Below, piece by piece: positions 42,801-50,480 of a stretch of 64,000 nt of DNA. The notes under the pieces were generated by a model that saw only the letters and a list, made by a program, of their open reading frames with translations, was not told the DNA's origin and ran no database searches. The stretch comes from CAWCKS01 sp963763485 (GTDB lineage: Bacteria > Pseudomonadota > Alphaproteobacteria > Rhizobiales > Xanthobacteraceae). The stretch lies in assembly GCA_963763485.1 (NCBI GenBank), contig CAVXOW010000005.1, positions 806,001 to 870,000 of the forward strand, written 5' to 3'. Position 1 is the first letter of the stretch. Every line of letters starts with the position of its first letter. A program made the position numbers and the translations under genes.

Positions 42801-43614
42801 AAACCACACGCACCTTGCGATCCCGAAGGAAGACGAAAAGATTCGCTTCCGTGACGTGGTTGCGCAGCCGCGCAAGATCATTTCCTCGCCGATCTGGTCA
42901 GGCCTGGAGTCGGAGAAGGTCTGCTACAACGCCGGCTATACCAACGTTCACGAACTGATCCCCTGGCGTACGTTGACCGGCCGTCAGCAGCTCTATCAAG
43001 ATCACTTGTGGATGCGCGCGTTCGGCGAGGGTTTCTGCGTCTACCGGCCGCCAATCGACACCAAGACGGTGAAGCCGGTGATCGACCGCAAGCCGAACGG
43101 CAATGCCTCAGTGGTGCTCAATTTCATCACGCCGCACCAGAAGTGGGGCATTCACTCGACCTATACCGACAACCTGCTGATGCTGACGCTGTCTCGCGGC
43201 GGGCCGATTGTCTGGATCAGCGAAGCGGACGCCAAGGGCGCCGGCATCGTCGATAACGATTGGATCGAGGCCTTCAACACCAACGGAGCGCTGGTTGCGC
43301 GTGCGGTCGTCTCGCAGCGCGTCAAGCAGGGGATGTGCATGATGTATCATGCGCAGGAGAAGATCGTGAACGTGCCGGGCTCCGAGCAAACGGGCCAACG
43401 CGGTGGCATTCACAACTCGGTGACCCGGGTCGTTCTGAAGCCGACCCACATGATCGGTGGTTACGCGCAGCAAGCGTACGGTTTCAACTACTACGGCACG
43501 GTTGGGTCCAATCGCGACGAATTCGTCATTGTCCGCAAGATGTCGAAGATCGACTGGCTCGATAAGCCGGCCGCAGATCAACCCGGCAATCCCCGGCTGG
43601 AGGCCGCAGAATGA
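39862..43614 (+). CDS. narG: Respiratory nitrate reductase alpha subunit NarG
   Basis: A 1250-residue molybdo-bis-MGD enzyme of the membrane-bound, cytoplasm-facing type. The FS0 [4Fe-4S] ligands His50, Cys54, Cys58 and Cys93 sit at the same positions as in E. coli NarG. SFYDWYCDLPPASPQTWGEQ contains the region with the Mo-ligand Asp. SNVPQTRTPDAHFYTEARYK and PKQGTDAALAMAMGHV are family signatures. No twin-arginine signal is present, as expected for NarG. AGGA precedes the ATG and narH overlaps the 3' end by four bases. Confidence 0.97.
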   Translation: MSYFLDRLSFFARAKEPFADGHGIKTTEDRSWEDGYRKRWQHDKIVRSTHGVNCTGSCSWKVYVKGGIVTWETQQTDYPRTRPDLPNHEPRGCARGASYSWYLYSGNRVKYPLIRSRLLKLWREARKTLPPVAAWRSIVEDPAKRTSYVSKRGLGGFVRANWDEASELVASANAYTAKAYGPDRVFGFSPIPAMSMVSYAAGARYLSLLGGVCMSFYDWYCDLPPASPQTWGEQTDVPESADWYNSGFLILWGSNVPQTRTPDAHFYTEARYKGAKSVVICPDYSEASKFADLWVSPKQGTDAALAMAMGHVILQEFHVERQTKYFNDYARQYTDMPFLVRLVKSGGRLVPERFARASDFATSLDEANNPEWKTVAFDETTGAIVVPNGSVGFRWGDKGKWNLEERDSSGRDTKLRLSLADVRDELADVAFPYFGNREHDHFLGTDHPGVLLRKVPAKRIALKDGDALVASVYDLFVANYGVDRGFGGEHLAKSYDDIEPYTPAWAEKISGVPRDQIVTVAREFACNAEKTNGRSMVIVGAGLNHWYHMDMNYRGIINMLVMCGCVGQSGGGWSHYVGQEKLRPQSGWTPLAFGLDWGRPPRQMNSTSAFYAHTDQWRYETLDVTEILSPTAPAGQWDGAMIDYNVRAERMGWLPSAPQLEDNPLGIAAKAAAVGKEPKDWVAGALKSGELRMSCNDPDNPKNWPRNMFVWRSNLLGASGKGHEYFLKHLLGTKHGVIGKDLGEHGRKKPSQVKWHDEAPEGKLDLLVTLDFRMSTTCMYSDVVLPTATWYEKDDLNTSDMHPFIHPLSAAIDPVWESRSDWEIYKGIAQAFSKVSPEVLGVEKDVVLTPIMHDTAGEIAQPFDVKDWKAGEIDPIPGKTMPAVTVVERDYPNLYKRFTSLGPLMNRLGNGGKGMSWNTDHEVDLLKRLNGTVTEDGTTKGLARIDTAIDACEVILSLAPETNGEVAVKAWASLEKFTGRNHTHLAIPKEDEKIRFRDVVAQPRKIISSPIWSGLESEKVCYNAGYTNVHELIPWRTLTGRQQLYQDHLWMRAFGEGFCVYRPPIDTKTVKPVIDRKPNGNASVVLNFITPHQKWGIHSTYTDNLLMLTLSRGGPIVWISEADAKGAGIVDNDWIEAFNTNGALVARAVVSQRVKQGMCMMYHAQEKIVNVPGSEQTGQRGGIHNSVTRVVLKPTHMIGGYAQQAYGFNYYGTVGSNRDEFVIVRKMSKIDWLDKPAADQPGNPRLEAAE

Positions 43615-45131
43615 AAATCCGCGCTCAAATCGCGATGGTTCTGAACCTCGACAAATGCATCGGGTGCCACACCTGCAGCGTCACCTGCAAGAACGTCTGG
43701 ACCAGCCGCGAAGGTATGGAATACGCTTGGTTCAATAACGTCGAGACCAAACCCGGCATCGGATATCCCAAGGACTGGGAAAACCAGAAGCGCTGGAAAG
43801 GCGGCTGGACGCGGAAACGGGATGGCTCGATCCAGCCGCGCATCGGCGGCAAGTGGCGCGTGCTGGCGAATATCTTCGCCAATCCGGACCTGCCGGAGAT
43901 CGACGACTACTACGAGCCGTTCACTTTCGACTACGAACATCTGCAGAAGGCGCCTGAAATGCAGGCGATGCCGACCGCTCGTCCGCGTTCGCTGATCTCC
44001 GGTGAGCGCATGGAGAAAATTCAGTGGGGTCCAAACTGGGAGGAAATTCTTGGCGGCGAGTTCGCCAAGCGGTCACAAGACTACAATTTCGAGGGCGTCC
44101 AGAAGGAAATATACGGCCAGTTCGAAAACACCTTCATGATGTATCTGCCGCGGCTCTGCGAGCACTGCCTCAATCCGGCGTGCGTCGCGGCCTGCCCGTC
44201 GGGCGCAATCTACAAGCGCGAGGAAGACGGCATCGTCCTGATCGACCAGGACAAGTGCCGGGGATGGCGCATGTGCGTGTCGGGCTGCCCCTACAAAAAG
44301 ATCTATTACAACTGGTCATCGGGCAAATCGGAGAAGTGCATCTTCTGCTATCCGCGCATCGAGGCCGGGCAACCGACCGTCTGTTCGGAAACCTGCGTGG
44401 GCCGCATCCGATACCTCGGCGTCGTGCTCTACGATGCCGACCGCATTGCGGAAGCCGCCAGCAAGCCGGACGAGCGCGATCTCTACCAGGCGCAGCTCGA
44501 TGTCTTCCTGAATCCGCACGATCCTGCGGTGATCGCCGAAGCCGAACGCCAGGGCATTCCGCATGCCTGGCTCGAGGCCGCCAAGACTTCGCCGATCTGG
44601 AAGATGGCGATGGAATGGAAGATCGCGTTCCCGCTGCATCCGGAATATCGAACGCTGCCGATGGTCTGGTACGTGCCGCCGCTGTCGCCGATTACGTCGG
44701 CTGCGACTGCCGGCAAGATTGGCCTCGATGGCGAAATGCCTGATGTCAAGTCGCTGCGCATTCCAATGAAGTATCTCGCCAACCTCTTGACTGCTGGCGA
44801 CGAAAAGCCGGTGACGCTTGCGCTGGAACGCATGCTGGCGATGCGCGCTTTCATGCGCGCCAAGACGATCGACGGGGTGGTGGACGAGGCGATTGCCCGG
44901 CGGGTCGGCCTCAAGCCGGAACAGATTGACGAAATGTATCAGCTCATGGCGATCGCCAATTATGAGGACCGCTTCGTGATTCCGACAGCGCACCGCGAAC
45001 TCGGCGCTGACGCCTATGACATGCGCGGCTCGTGCGGCTTCACTTTCGGCAATGGCTGCTCTGGAGGCGAAAGCCAGGTCAATCTGTTCGGCTCGCCACG
45101 CAGGGCAAAAAACCCGATGGAGATCGCGTGA
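43611..45131 (+). CDS. narH: Respiratory nitrate reductase beta subunit NarH
   Basis: A 506-residue iron-sulfur electron-transfer subunit. Four Cys clusters are visible: CIGCHTCSVTCKNVW near the N-terminus, CEHCLNPACVAACPSG, CRGWRMCVSGCPYKK, and CIFCYPRIEAGQPTVCSETC. The Trp in CRGWRMC marks the [3Fe-4S] cluster (FS4), as in NarH. It carries electrons from NarI haems to NarG. Its ATGA start overlaps the narG stop and its TGA overlaps the narJ start. Confidence 0.97.
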   Translation: MKIRAQIAMVLNLDKCIGCHTCSVTCKNVWTSREGMEYAWFNNVETKPGIGYPKDWENQKRWKGGWTRKRDGSIQPRIGGKWRVLANIFANPDLPEIDDYYEPFTFDYEHLQKAPEMQAMPTARPRSLISGERMEKIQWGPNWEEILGGEFAKRSQDYNFEGVQKEIYGQFENTFMMYLPRLCEHCLNPACVAACPSGAIYKREEDGIVLIDQDKCRGWRMCVSGCPYKKIYYNWSSGKSEKCIFCYPRIEAGQPTVCSETCVGRIRYLGVVLYDADRIAEAASKPDERDLYQAQLDVFLNPHDPAVIAEAERQGIPHAWLEAAKTSPIWKMAMEWKIAFPLHPEYRTLPMVWYVPPLSPITSAATAGKIGLDGEMPDVKSLRIPMKYLANLLTAGDEKPVTLALERMLAMRAFMRAKTIDGVVDEAIARRVGLKPEQIDEMYQLMAIANYEDRFVIPTAHRELGADAYDMRGSCGFTFGNGCSGGESQVNLFGSPRRAKNPMEIA

Positions 45132-45841
45132 TGAAGACGTTCAAGATCCTCTCCGCGCTGCTTAGCTATCCCGATCAGGAATTGATCGCCGCGGCACCGG
45201 AGTTTGGCGAAATCCTGGATTCAGAGCGTTTGATTCCGGCCCACCACCGGCGAGCGCTCGATCGCCTAGTCGAGGAAATCGCGACCGGCGAGATCTACGA
45301 CCTGCAGGAACGCTACGGGCTGCTGTTCGACCGCAGCAAAACGCTGGCCTTGCATCTGTTCGAACACGTCCATGGCGAAAGTCGTGATCGCGGCCAGGCC
45401 ATGGTCGATCTGAAGGCGATGTATGAAAACGCCGGCCTCATGATCGCGGCGAACGAGTTGCCCGACTACCTGCCTTTGTTCCTTGAATTCCTGTCGACCC
45501 AGCCGTCTGCCGCGACACGGGAGCTGCTGGGACAGACCGCGCATATTCTTGCGGCATTGGCCGAGCGTCTCGACCGGCGGCAGTCGAACTACAAGGTCAT
45601 TTTCGATGCCTTGGTGGCGATCGCCGCCGAAGTGCCGCAACCGGAAGCGGTCGCGGAACTCCTCAAAGGTCCCGATCCCGATCCAATGGATCTCGAAGCG
45701 CTCGATGCTGCCTGGGAGGAAGAGGAAGTTCGTTTCGGCCCGGGTACGCAAGGGCAGGGCGCCTGTGGACACGAGAACCTGATCGCCAAGCTCCGGCATG
45801 CGAAGCGCGCGATAAACGTCCCGACATCGTCAGGTCATTGA
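45131..45841 (+). CDS. narJ: Nitrate reductase molybdenum-cofactor assembly chaperone NarJ
   Basis: A 236-residue TorD/NarJ-type helical chaperone starting MKTFKILSALLSYPDQEL. Typical motifs are YGLLFDRSKTLALHLFEHVH and GESRDRGQAMVDL, then NELPDYLPLFLEFLS. It holds apo-NarGH for cofactor insertion and is not part of the final enzyme. The start shares one base with the narH stop (TGATG). Confidence 0.94.
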   Translation: MKTFKILSALLSYPDQELIAAAPEFGEILDSERLIPAHHRRALDRLVEEIATGEIYDLQERYGLLFDRSKTLALHLFEHVHGESRDRGQAMVDLKAMYENAGLMIAANELPDYLPLFLEFLSTQPSAATRELLGQTAHILAALAERLDRRQSNYKVIFDALVAIAAEVPQPEAVAELLKGPDPDPMDLEALDAAWEEEEVRFGPGTQGQGACGHENLIAKLRHAKRAINVPTSSGH

Positions 45842-45851
45842 GGAACGCGCC

Positions 45852-46577
45852 ATGTTGCAGACACTCAATTCGATCGCGTTCGGCTGGTATCCTTATCTCT
45901 GCCTCACCGTGTTTCTGTTCGGCAGCCTGTTCCGGTTTGACCGCGAGCAGTACACGTGGCGGACCGGATCGAGCCAGCTCTTGCGCCGCCGGCAGTTGAT
46001 GTGGGGCTCCAACCTGTTCCATGTCGGCATTCTCTTCATCTTCGCCGGACATCTCGTCGGTCTGCTGACGCCGATCTGGGTGTTCGACATGCTCGGTGTC
46101 TCCCACAGCTTCAAGCAGATGCTGGCAATTGTTGCCGGCGGCCTGGCCGGGCTGATGTGCCTCGTCGGTATCGCTTTGCTGACGCACCGCCGGCTGTTCG
46201 ACCCACGCATTCGCGTGAACTCATCGTTCGGCGATACTGCGATTCTGCTGATCCTGTTTATCCAGCTGTTGCTGGGGTTGACGACGATTCCCGTCTCGCT
46301 CAGCCATCTCGACGGCCACGAGATGGTGAAGTTCATGGCCTGGGCCCAAGGCATCGTCACACTGCAGCCCGGCGTTGCGGCGGAGATTCTCGACGCTCAT
46401 CCGGTCTTCAAGATGCACCTGGTGCTCGGGATGACGATCTTCCTGGTGTTCCCGTTCACGCGGCTGGTGCACGTCTGGAGCGCACCGGTCTGGTATCTCG
46501 GCCGCCGCGGCTATCAGGTGGTTCGCGGCCGCGACAACGCCTCGCGTCCCGACCGTCCAATGCAGCCTGCGGAGTGA
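45852..46577 (+). CDS. narI: Respiratory nitrate reductase gamma subunit NarI (cytochrome b)
   Basis: A 241-residue membrane protein with five transmembrane helices. The haem ligands are His57 and His67 (SNLFHVGILFIFAGH) and His189 and His207 (FKMHLVLGMTIFLVF, TRLVHVW), one or two residues offset from the E. coli positions 56, 66, 187 and 205. It oxidises quinol at the periplasmic side and passes electrons to NarH. It starts 10 bp after narJ. Confidence 0.96.
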   Translation: MLQTLNSIAFGWYPYLCLTVFLFGSLFRFDREQYTWRTGSSQLLRRRQLMWGSNLFHVGILFIFAGHLVGLLTPIWVFDMLGVSHSFKQMLAIVAGGLAGLMCLVGIALLTHRRLFDPRIRVNSSFGDTAILLILFIQLLLGLTTIPVSLSHLDGHEMVKFMAWAQGIVTLQPGVAAEILDAHPVFKMHLVLGMTIFLVFPFTRLVHVWSAPVWYLGRRGYQVVRGRDNASRPDRPMQPAE

Positions 46578-46582
46578 ACAAG

Positions 46583-47407
46583 ATGGATTGTTCCGTCAAG
46601 GATGCCTTGCCGAAGCCAAAAACGCTGAGCGTCAATGGTGTGGTCATTCCGCGCGAGGACGTCGCGCGCGAGGTGCAGAATCATCCCGCCGACAAGCCGA
46701 TCCTGGCCTGGCAGGCGGCGGCGCGGGCGCTCATTGTTCGCGAATTGCTACGCCAGGAGGCAGCGCGTCTCGCCGTCGAAGCCGAGCCTGCCAGCGATTC
46801 CGAGGGCCGTACCGAAACGGTGGAGGAAGCCGCCATGCGCGCATTGATCGAGCAGGAGGTCTCGACGCCAGAGCCGGATGAGGCAACCTGCCGCCGCTTC
46901 TACGACCGGCAGCAAAACCGGTTTCGCACCGGCGATCTTTACGAGGCCGCGCACATTCTGATCGCCGCGCCGAGCAGCGACGCTGCTGCGTGCATTGCCG
47001 CCCGCGCGACTGCCGAGACTATCCTCGCTGCGCTCAAGGCCGAGCCGATGCTGTTTGCCGCTTGCGCACGCGAGCGCTCCGATTGCGAAACGTCTGCGTC
47101 CGACGGCGGCAGCCTTGGTCAATTGACGCGCGGCCAGACTGTGGCCGAATTCGAGGCTGGCCTCGAACGCATGAAGCCGGGCGAGATCGCGATCATCGAA
47201 ACCCGCTATGGTTTCCACATTGTCCGGCTGGATCGTCGCGCGCTGGGCCAGTTGCTGCCGTTTGAATTGGTTCACGAGCGGATTGCAGATTACCTGCAGG
47301 AGCGGGTCCAGCGCCGGGCGCTGGCGCAATTCGTGTCAGTCCTGGCGGGCCGTGCCGACATATCTGGAATTTCGCTCGGCGCGGCCGACACACCTCTGGT
47401 GCAATAG
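46583..47407 (+). CDS. PpiC/parvulin-type peptidyl-prolyl isomerase of the nar operon
   Basis: A 274-residue protein from ATG 46583, five bases after narI. An N-terminal helical SurA-like chaperone part (residues 15-110) leads to a rotamase domain around YEAAHILIAAPS, SDGGSLGQLTRGQTVAEFEA and IETRYGFHIVRLDRR. No signal peptide is visible, so it is expected to be cytosolic. Cytosolic parvulins of this type recur after narGHJI and probably help fold NarG or NarH; that role is inferred. The open frame upstream is a shadow of narI. Confidence 0.85.
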   Translation: MDCSVKDALPKPKTLSVNGVVIPREDVAREVQNHPADKPILAWQAAARALIVRELLRQEAARLAVEAEPASDSEGRTETVEEAAMRALIEQEVSTPEPDEATCRRFYDRQQNRFRTGDLYEAAHILIAAPSSDAAACIAARATAETILAALKAEPMLFAACARERSDCETSASDGGSLGQLTRGQTVAEFEAGLERMKPGEIAIIETRYGFHIVRLDRRALGQLLPFELVHERIADYLQERVQRRALAQFVSVLAGRADISGISLGAADTPLVQ

Positions 47408-47417
47408 GAATCGTATC

Positions 47418-47756
47418 ATGCAGCTCGGCGAAATCATCCGGACTTTCAGCGAGGAAGCAACCGCCAACGAGGCGCTGCTTGCACTCGACGACATTTCATT
47501 GTTCGCCGAGGTCAAGCACACCGCAGAACGTTTCGACGAAACGACCGGCGAATACGCCGCGGGTTCGGTGCGCCGTTTTGCCAATCTCGCCAGCAGCGAG
47601 GATTGGCTGGGACTGATGAACATCGTCGAGCGTGCAACCGACCCCGGGACGGATTGTCTGAGCTATATGGTGAAGTGGTCGTTGAAGCAGGACGCGAAGC
47701 CTGCGAAAGAGCCGCATGCAGGCTGTACCTGCGGCGGCCAAGGCGGCTGCGCGTGA
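47418..47756 (+). CDS. Small nar-operon protein with Cys-rich tail, 112 aa
   Basis: Starts MQLGEIIRTFSEEATANEAL. Helical N-terminal and central parts (ALLALDDISLFAEVKHTAER, FANLASSEDWLGLMNIVERA) are followed by CLSYMVKWSLK and a terminal AGCTCGGQGGCA with three Cys in a Gly-rich tail. The tail resembles a metal- or persulfide-handling motif. I do not recognise a named family. It lies between the PpiC-like gene (10 bp) and mog (GTGA overlap), so it is part of the nitrate reductase transcript. Confidence 0.75.
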   Translation: MQLGEIIRTFSEEATANEALLALDDISLFAEVKHTAERFDETTGEYAAGSVRRFANLASSEDWLGLMNIVERATDPGTDCLSYMVKWSLKQDAKPAKEPHAGCTCGGQGGCA

Positions 47757-48304
47757 GCGCGACCTGCCCATCCAGTGGCCTGGTCCGGGTCGGCATCCTC
47801 GTGATCTCCGATCGCGCCAGCCGCGGCGAGTACGAAGACTTGAGTGGGCCTGCGATCAATCAGTTCCTCAATCGGACGATCCAGTCGAACTGGATCGCGA
47901 TCGCAAAGATTGTTCCTGACGGCGTTGACAGCGTCTCAGGCGCGCTCAAGGAGTTCGCCGACGTCGAAGGCTGCGACCTTGTTCTGACTACCGGCGGCAC
48001 CGGACCGGCGCCGCGCGATTTGACGCCGGAGGCGACCGCCGCGGTGATGGATCGCGAACTGCTCGGCTTTGGCGAACTGATGCGGCGGGTCAGTCTGGCG
48101 CAGGTGCCGACGGCCATTCTGTCGCGGCAGACCGCCGGCACGCGCGGGCGCTGCCTGATCATCAATTTGCCGGGACGGCCGCAGGCCATCGAGCTTTGCC
48201 TGAATGCGGTCTTCCCCGCTGTTCCCTACTGCCTCGACCTGATCGGGGCGCGTCGGCTGGAGGTCAATCCCGATGTCTGCGTGGCGTTTCGACCGGTCGC
48301 CTGA
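47753..48304 (+). CDS. mog: Molybdopterin adenylyltransferase Mog (MoaB/Mog family)
   Basis: A 183-residue protein from GTG 47753, overlapping the previous stop by four bases. It has the MPT-binding fold motifs VGILVISDRASRGEYEDLSG and TTGGTGPAPRDLTPEAT, then NLPGRPQAIELC. Mog adenylates molybdopterin before Mo insertion, so it supplies cofactor to NarG. MoaB-type proteins are the close alternative. The 3' end overlaps the next gene by 32 bp. Confidence 0.88.
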   Translation: MSATCPSSGLVRVGILVISDRASRGEYEDLSGPAINQFLNRTIQSNWIAIAKIVPDGVDSVSGALKEFADVEGCDLVLTTGGTGPAPRDLTPEATAAVMDRELLGFGELMRRVSLAQVPTAILSRQTAGTRGRCLIINLPGRPQAIELCLNAVFPAVPYCLDLIGARRLEVNPDVCVAFRPVA

Positions 48305-48848
48305 CGCGCCGCTGCTCGCGGCCGTGATCTATCCGAATGAAGCCTATCCGCAGGCAACGTTTCGGCGCGTGGTCGAGCATGGCCGGTCGCGGGCTCTGAA
48401 GCTCGCCGGCGTATTGCAGCATCCGGCGTGCGAGGATCCAGCGCATCGCTGCGACGTCGTTCTGGAAGATCTTGCGAGCGGAGAGCGGACCGAGCTGTTC
48501 GAGCGGCGCGGCAGCGGCGCGCGGGGATGTCGCCTTGATATTGCTGCGCTGACTGACGTCACCGCGCGCATCGAGCGTGCTCTGCAACATGATCCCGATC
48601 TCCTGGTGCTGAACAAGTTCGGCAAGGTTGAAGCCGAGGGCGGCGGCCTGGTCGATCCGATCGCCGTGGCGATCGATCGCGGCATTCCCGTCATGACAGG
48701 CGTGCCCACGCGCAATCTTGCCGCGTGGCGCGCATTCGCCGGCGACCTCGCGGTCGAATTCGCAGGCGATTTCGGCGCAATCGCGGACTGGCTCGATCTT
48801 GTTTGCGCCCGGCCGATAGCCTCCGCGCCTCTGCTCAAAGCTTCTTGA
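48273..48848 (+). CDS. DUF2478 family protein
   Basis: A 191-residue alpha/beta protein, starting MSAWRFDRSPDAPLLAAVIY. The conserved stretch LVLNKFGKVEAEGGGL and the C-terminal IPVMTGVPTRNLAAWRAFAG are typical of DUF2478. The fold resembles nucleoside-triphosphatases, but no standard Walker A is present, so activity is uncertain. DUF2478 genes commonly sit beside molybdenum or nitrate reductase genes, and this one overlaps mog by 32 bp in another frame, which suggests translational coupling and a joint role in Mo cofactor supply. Confidence 0.8.
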   Translation: MSAWRFDRSPDAPLLAAVIYPNEAYPQATFRRVVEHGRSRALKLAGVLQHPACEDPAHRCDVVLEDLASGERTELFERRGSGARGCRLDIAALTDVTARIERALQHDPDLLVLNKFGKVEAEGGGLVDPIAVAIDRGIPVMTGVPTRNLAAWRAFAGDLAVEFAGDFGAIADWLDLVCARPIASAPLLKAS

Positions 48849-48971
48849 AGCTGCGTCAATTCCTGCCTTCGAACTAAAGTTGGTAGATTGGCATCGCGGC
48901 CACCGCGGTGTTAGACAGCTTGCATGCCAACCGGCTGAAGCAGGCCGGCCAGGATGGGATGGAGCCAAGCA

Positions 48972-50468
48972 ATGAAAAACATCGGCCACTTCATTGGCGG
49001 CAAGGCCGTCGAGGGCACCTCGGGCCGCACCGCCGACGTCTTCAACCCGGATACCGGTGAGGTCCGCGCCAAGGTGGCGCTTGCGTCGAAAGCGGAGGTC
49101 GAGAAGGCGATCGCCAATGCCGAGGCCGCGCAGGGCGAATGGGCCGCGACCAATCCGCAGCGCCGCGCGCGCGTGATGTTTAAGTTCCTCGAACTGATCG
49201 CGAGGGAAACCGATTCGCTTGCGGCCATGCTGTCGTCGGAGCACGGCAAGACCATTCCGGACGCCAAGGGCGACATTCAGCGCGGCGTCGAGGTGGTCGA
49301 ATTCGCCTGCGGCATCCCGCAACTGATGAAGGGCGAGTACACCGAAGGCGCAGGCCCGGCGATCGATCTCTATTCGATCCGCCAGCCACTCGGCGTCGTC
49401 GCCGGCATCACGCCGTTCAATTTTCCGGCCATGATCCCGATGTGGAAGTTCGCGCCGGCGATCGCCTGCGGCAACGCTTTCATCCTGAAGCCGTCGGAGC
49501 GTGACCCGTCGGTGCCGATGCGGCTCGCCGAATTGATGCTGGCAGCCGGCTTGCCGCCGGGCGTGCTCAACGTCGTCAACGGCGACAAGGAGGCGGTCGA
49601 TGCGATCCTGACCGATCGTCGCGTCAAAGCGGTCGGCTTCGTCGGCTCGACCGCGATCGCATCCTATGTCTATGCCACCGGCTGCGCCCACGGCAAACGC
49701 GTGCAGTGCTTTGGCGGCGCCAAGAACCACATGATCGTGATGCCGGATGCCGACATGGACCAGGCGGTCGATGCCTTGATCGGCGCCGGCTACGGCTCGG
49801 CCGGCGAACGCTGCATGGCGGTGTCGGTCGCGGTCCCGGTCGGCAAGGCGACCGCCGACAAGCTGATCGAGAAACTGATCCCGCGCGTCGAGGGCTTGAA
49901 GATCGGTCTCTCCACCGACACCCAGGCCGACTACGGCCCGATGGTGACGCGTGAGCAGGTTAACCGCGTCAAGAACTACGTCGACGTCGGCTTGAAGGAA
50001 GGCGCGAAGCTCCTGGTCGACGGTCGCAATTTCAAGATGCAGGGCTACGAGAACGGTTTCTTCATGGGTGGTTGCCTGTTCGACGACGTGACGCCGAACA
50101 TGCGCATCTATCGGGAAGAGATCTTTGGCCCCGTGCTTTCGGTGGTGCGGGCCAAGAACTACGACGAGGCGGTGCGGCTGCCATCCGAGCATGAGTACGG
50201 CAACGGCGTTGCGATCTTCACCCGCGACGGCGACGCCGCGCGCGACTTCACTAGCCGCGTCAATGTCGGCATGGTCGGCGTCAACGTGCCGATTCCGGTG
50301 CCACTCGCCTACTACACTTTTGGGGGCTGGAAACAATCAGGGTTCGGTGACCTCAACCAGCACGGCCCGGATTCGATTCGTTTCTACACTAAGACCAAGA
50401 CCGTGACCTCGCGCTGGCCGTCTGGCATCAAGGAAGGCGCGGAGTTTTCGATCCCGACGATGCGGTGA
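48972..50468 (+). CDS. mmsA: Methylmalonate-semialdehyde dehydrogenase (acylating)
   Basis: A 498-residue aldehyde dehydrogenase from ATG 48972, with GGAG upstream; an ATG at 48954 is less likely. The family signature is VVAGITPFNFPAMIPMWKFA. The catalytic Cys is Cys281 in SAGERCMAVSVAVPVGK. The C-terminal PVPLAYYTFGGWKQSGFGD is typical of MmsA. It converts methylmalonate or malonate semialdehyde to propionyl- or acetyl-CoA in valine and inositol breakdown. It is transcribed alone and converges with the phnM paralogue, leaving 12 bp. Confidence 0.93.
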   Translation: MKNIGHFIGGKAVEGTSGRTADVFNPDTGEVRAKVALASKAEVEKAIANAEAAQGEWAATNPQRRARVMFKFLELIARETDSLAAMLSSEHGKTIPDAKGDIQRGVEVVEFACGIPQLMKGEYTEGAGPAIDLYSIRQPLGVVAGITPFNFPAMIPMWKFAPAIACGNAFILKPSERDPSVPMRLAELMLAAGLPPGVLNVVNGDKEAVDAILTDRRVKAVGFVGSTAIASYVYATGCAHGKRVQCFGGAKNHMIVMPDADMDQAVDALIGAGYGSAGERCMAVSVAVPVGKATADKLIEKLIPRVEGLKIGLSTDTQADYGPMVTREQVNRVKNYVDVGLKEGAKLLVDGRNFKMQGYENGFFMGGCLFDDVTPNMRIYREEIFGPVLSVVRAKNYDEAVRLPSEHEYGNGVAIFTRDGDAARDFTSRVNVGMVGVNVPIPVPLAYYTFGGWKQSGFGDLNQHGPDSIRFYTKTKTVTSRWPSGIKEGAEFSIPTMR

Positions 50469-50480
50469 GAGGGCCGGCGC

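Noticed and set aside
45956..46582. Long N-terminal extension of the PpiC-like protein
   Set aside because: It is the shadow of narI in another frame; ATG 46583 gives a normal protein.
48264..50336. 690-residue open frame on the minus strand opposite mmsA and the DUF2478 gene
   Set aside because: It is Arg/His/Asp-rich, with no domain, and lies wholly antisense to well-recognised genes; it is a by-product of high GC at third codon positions.
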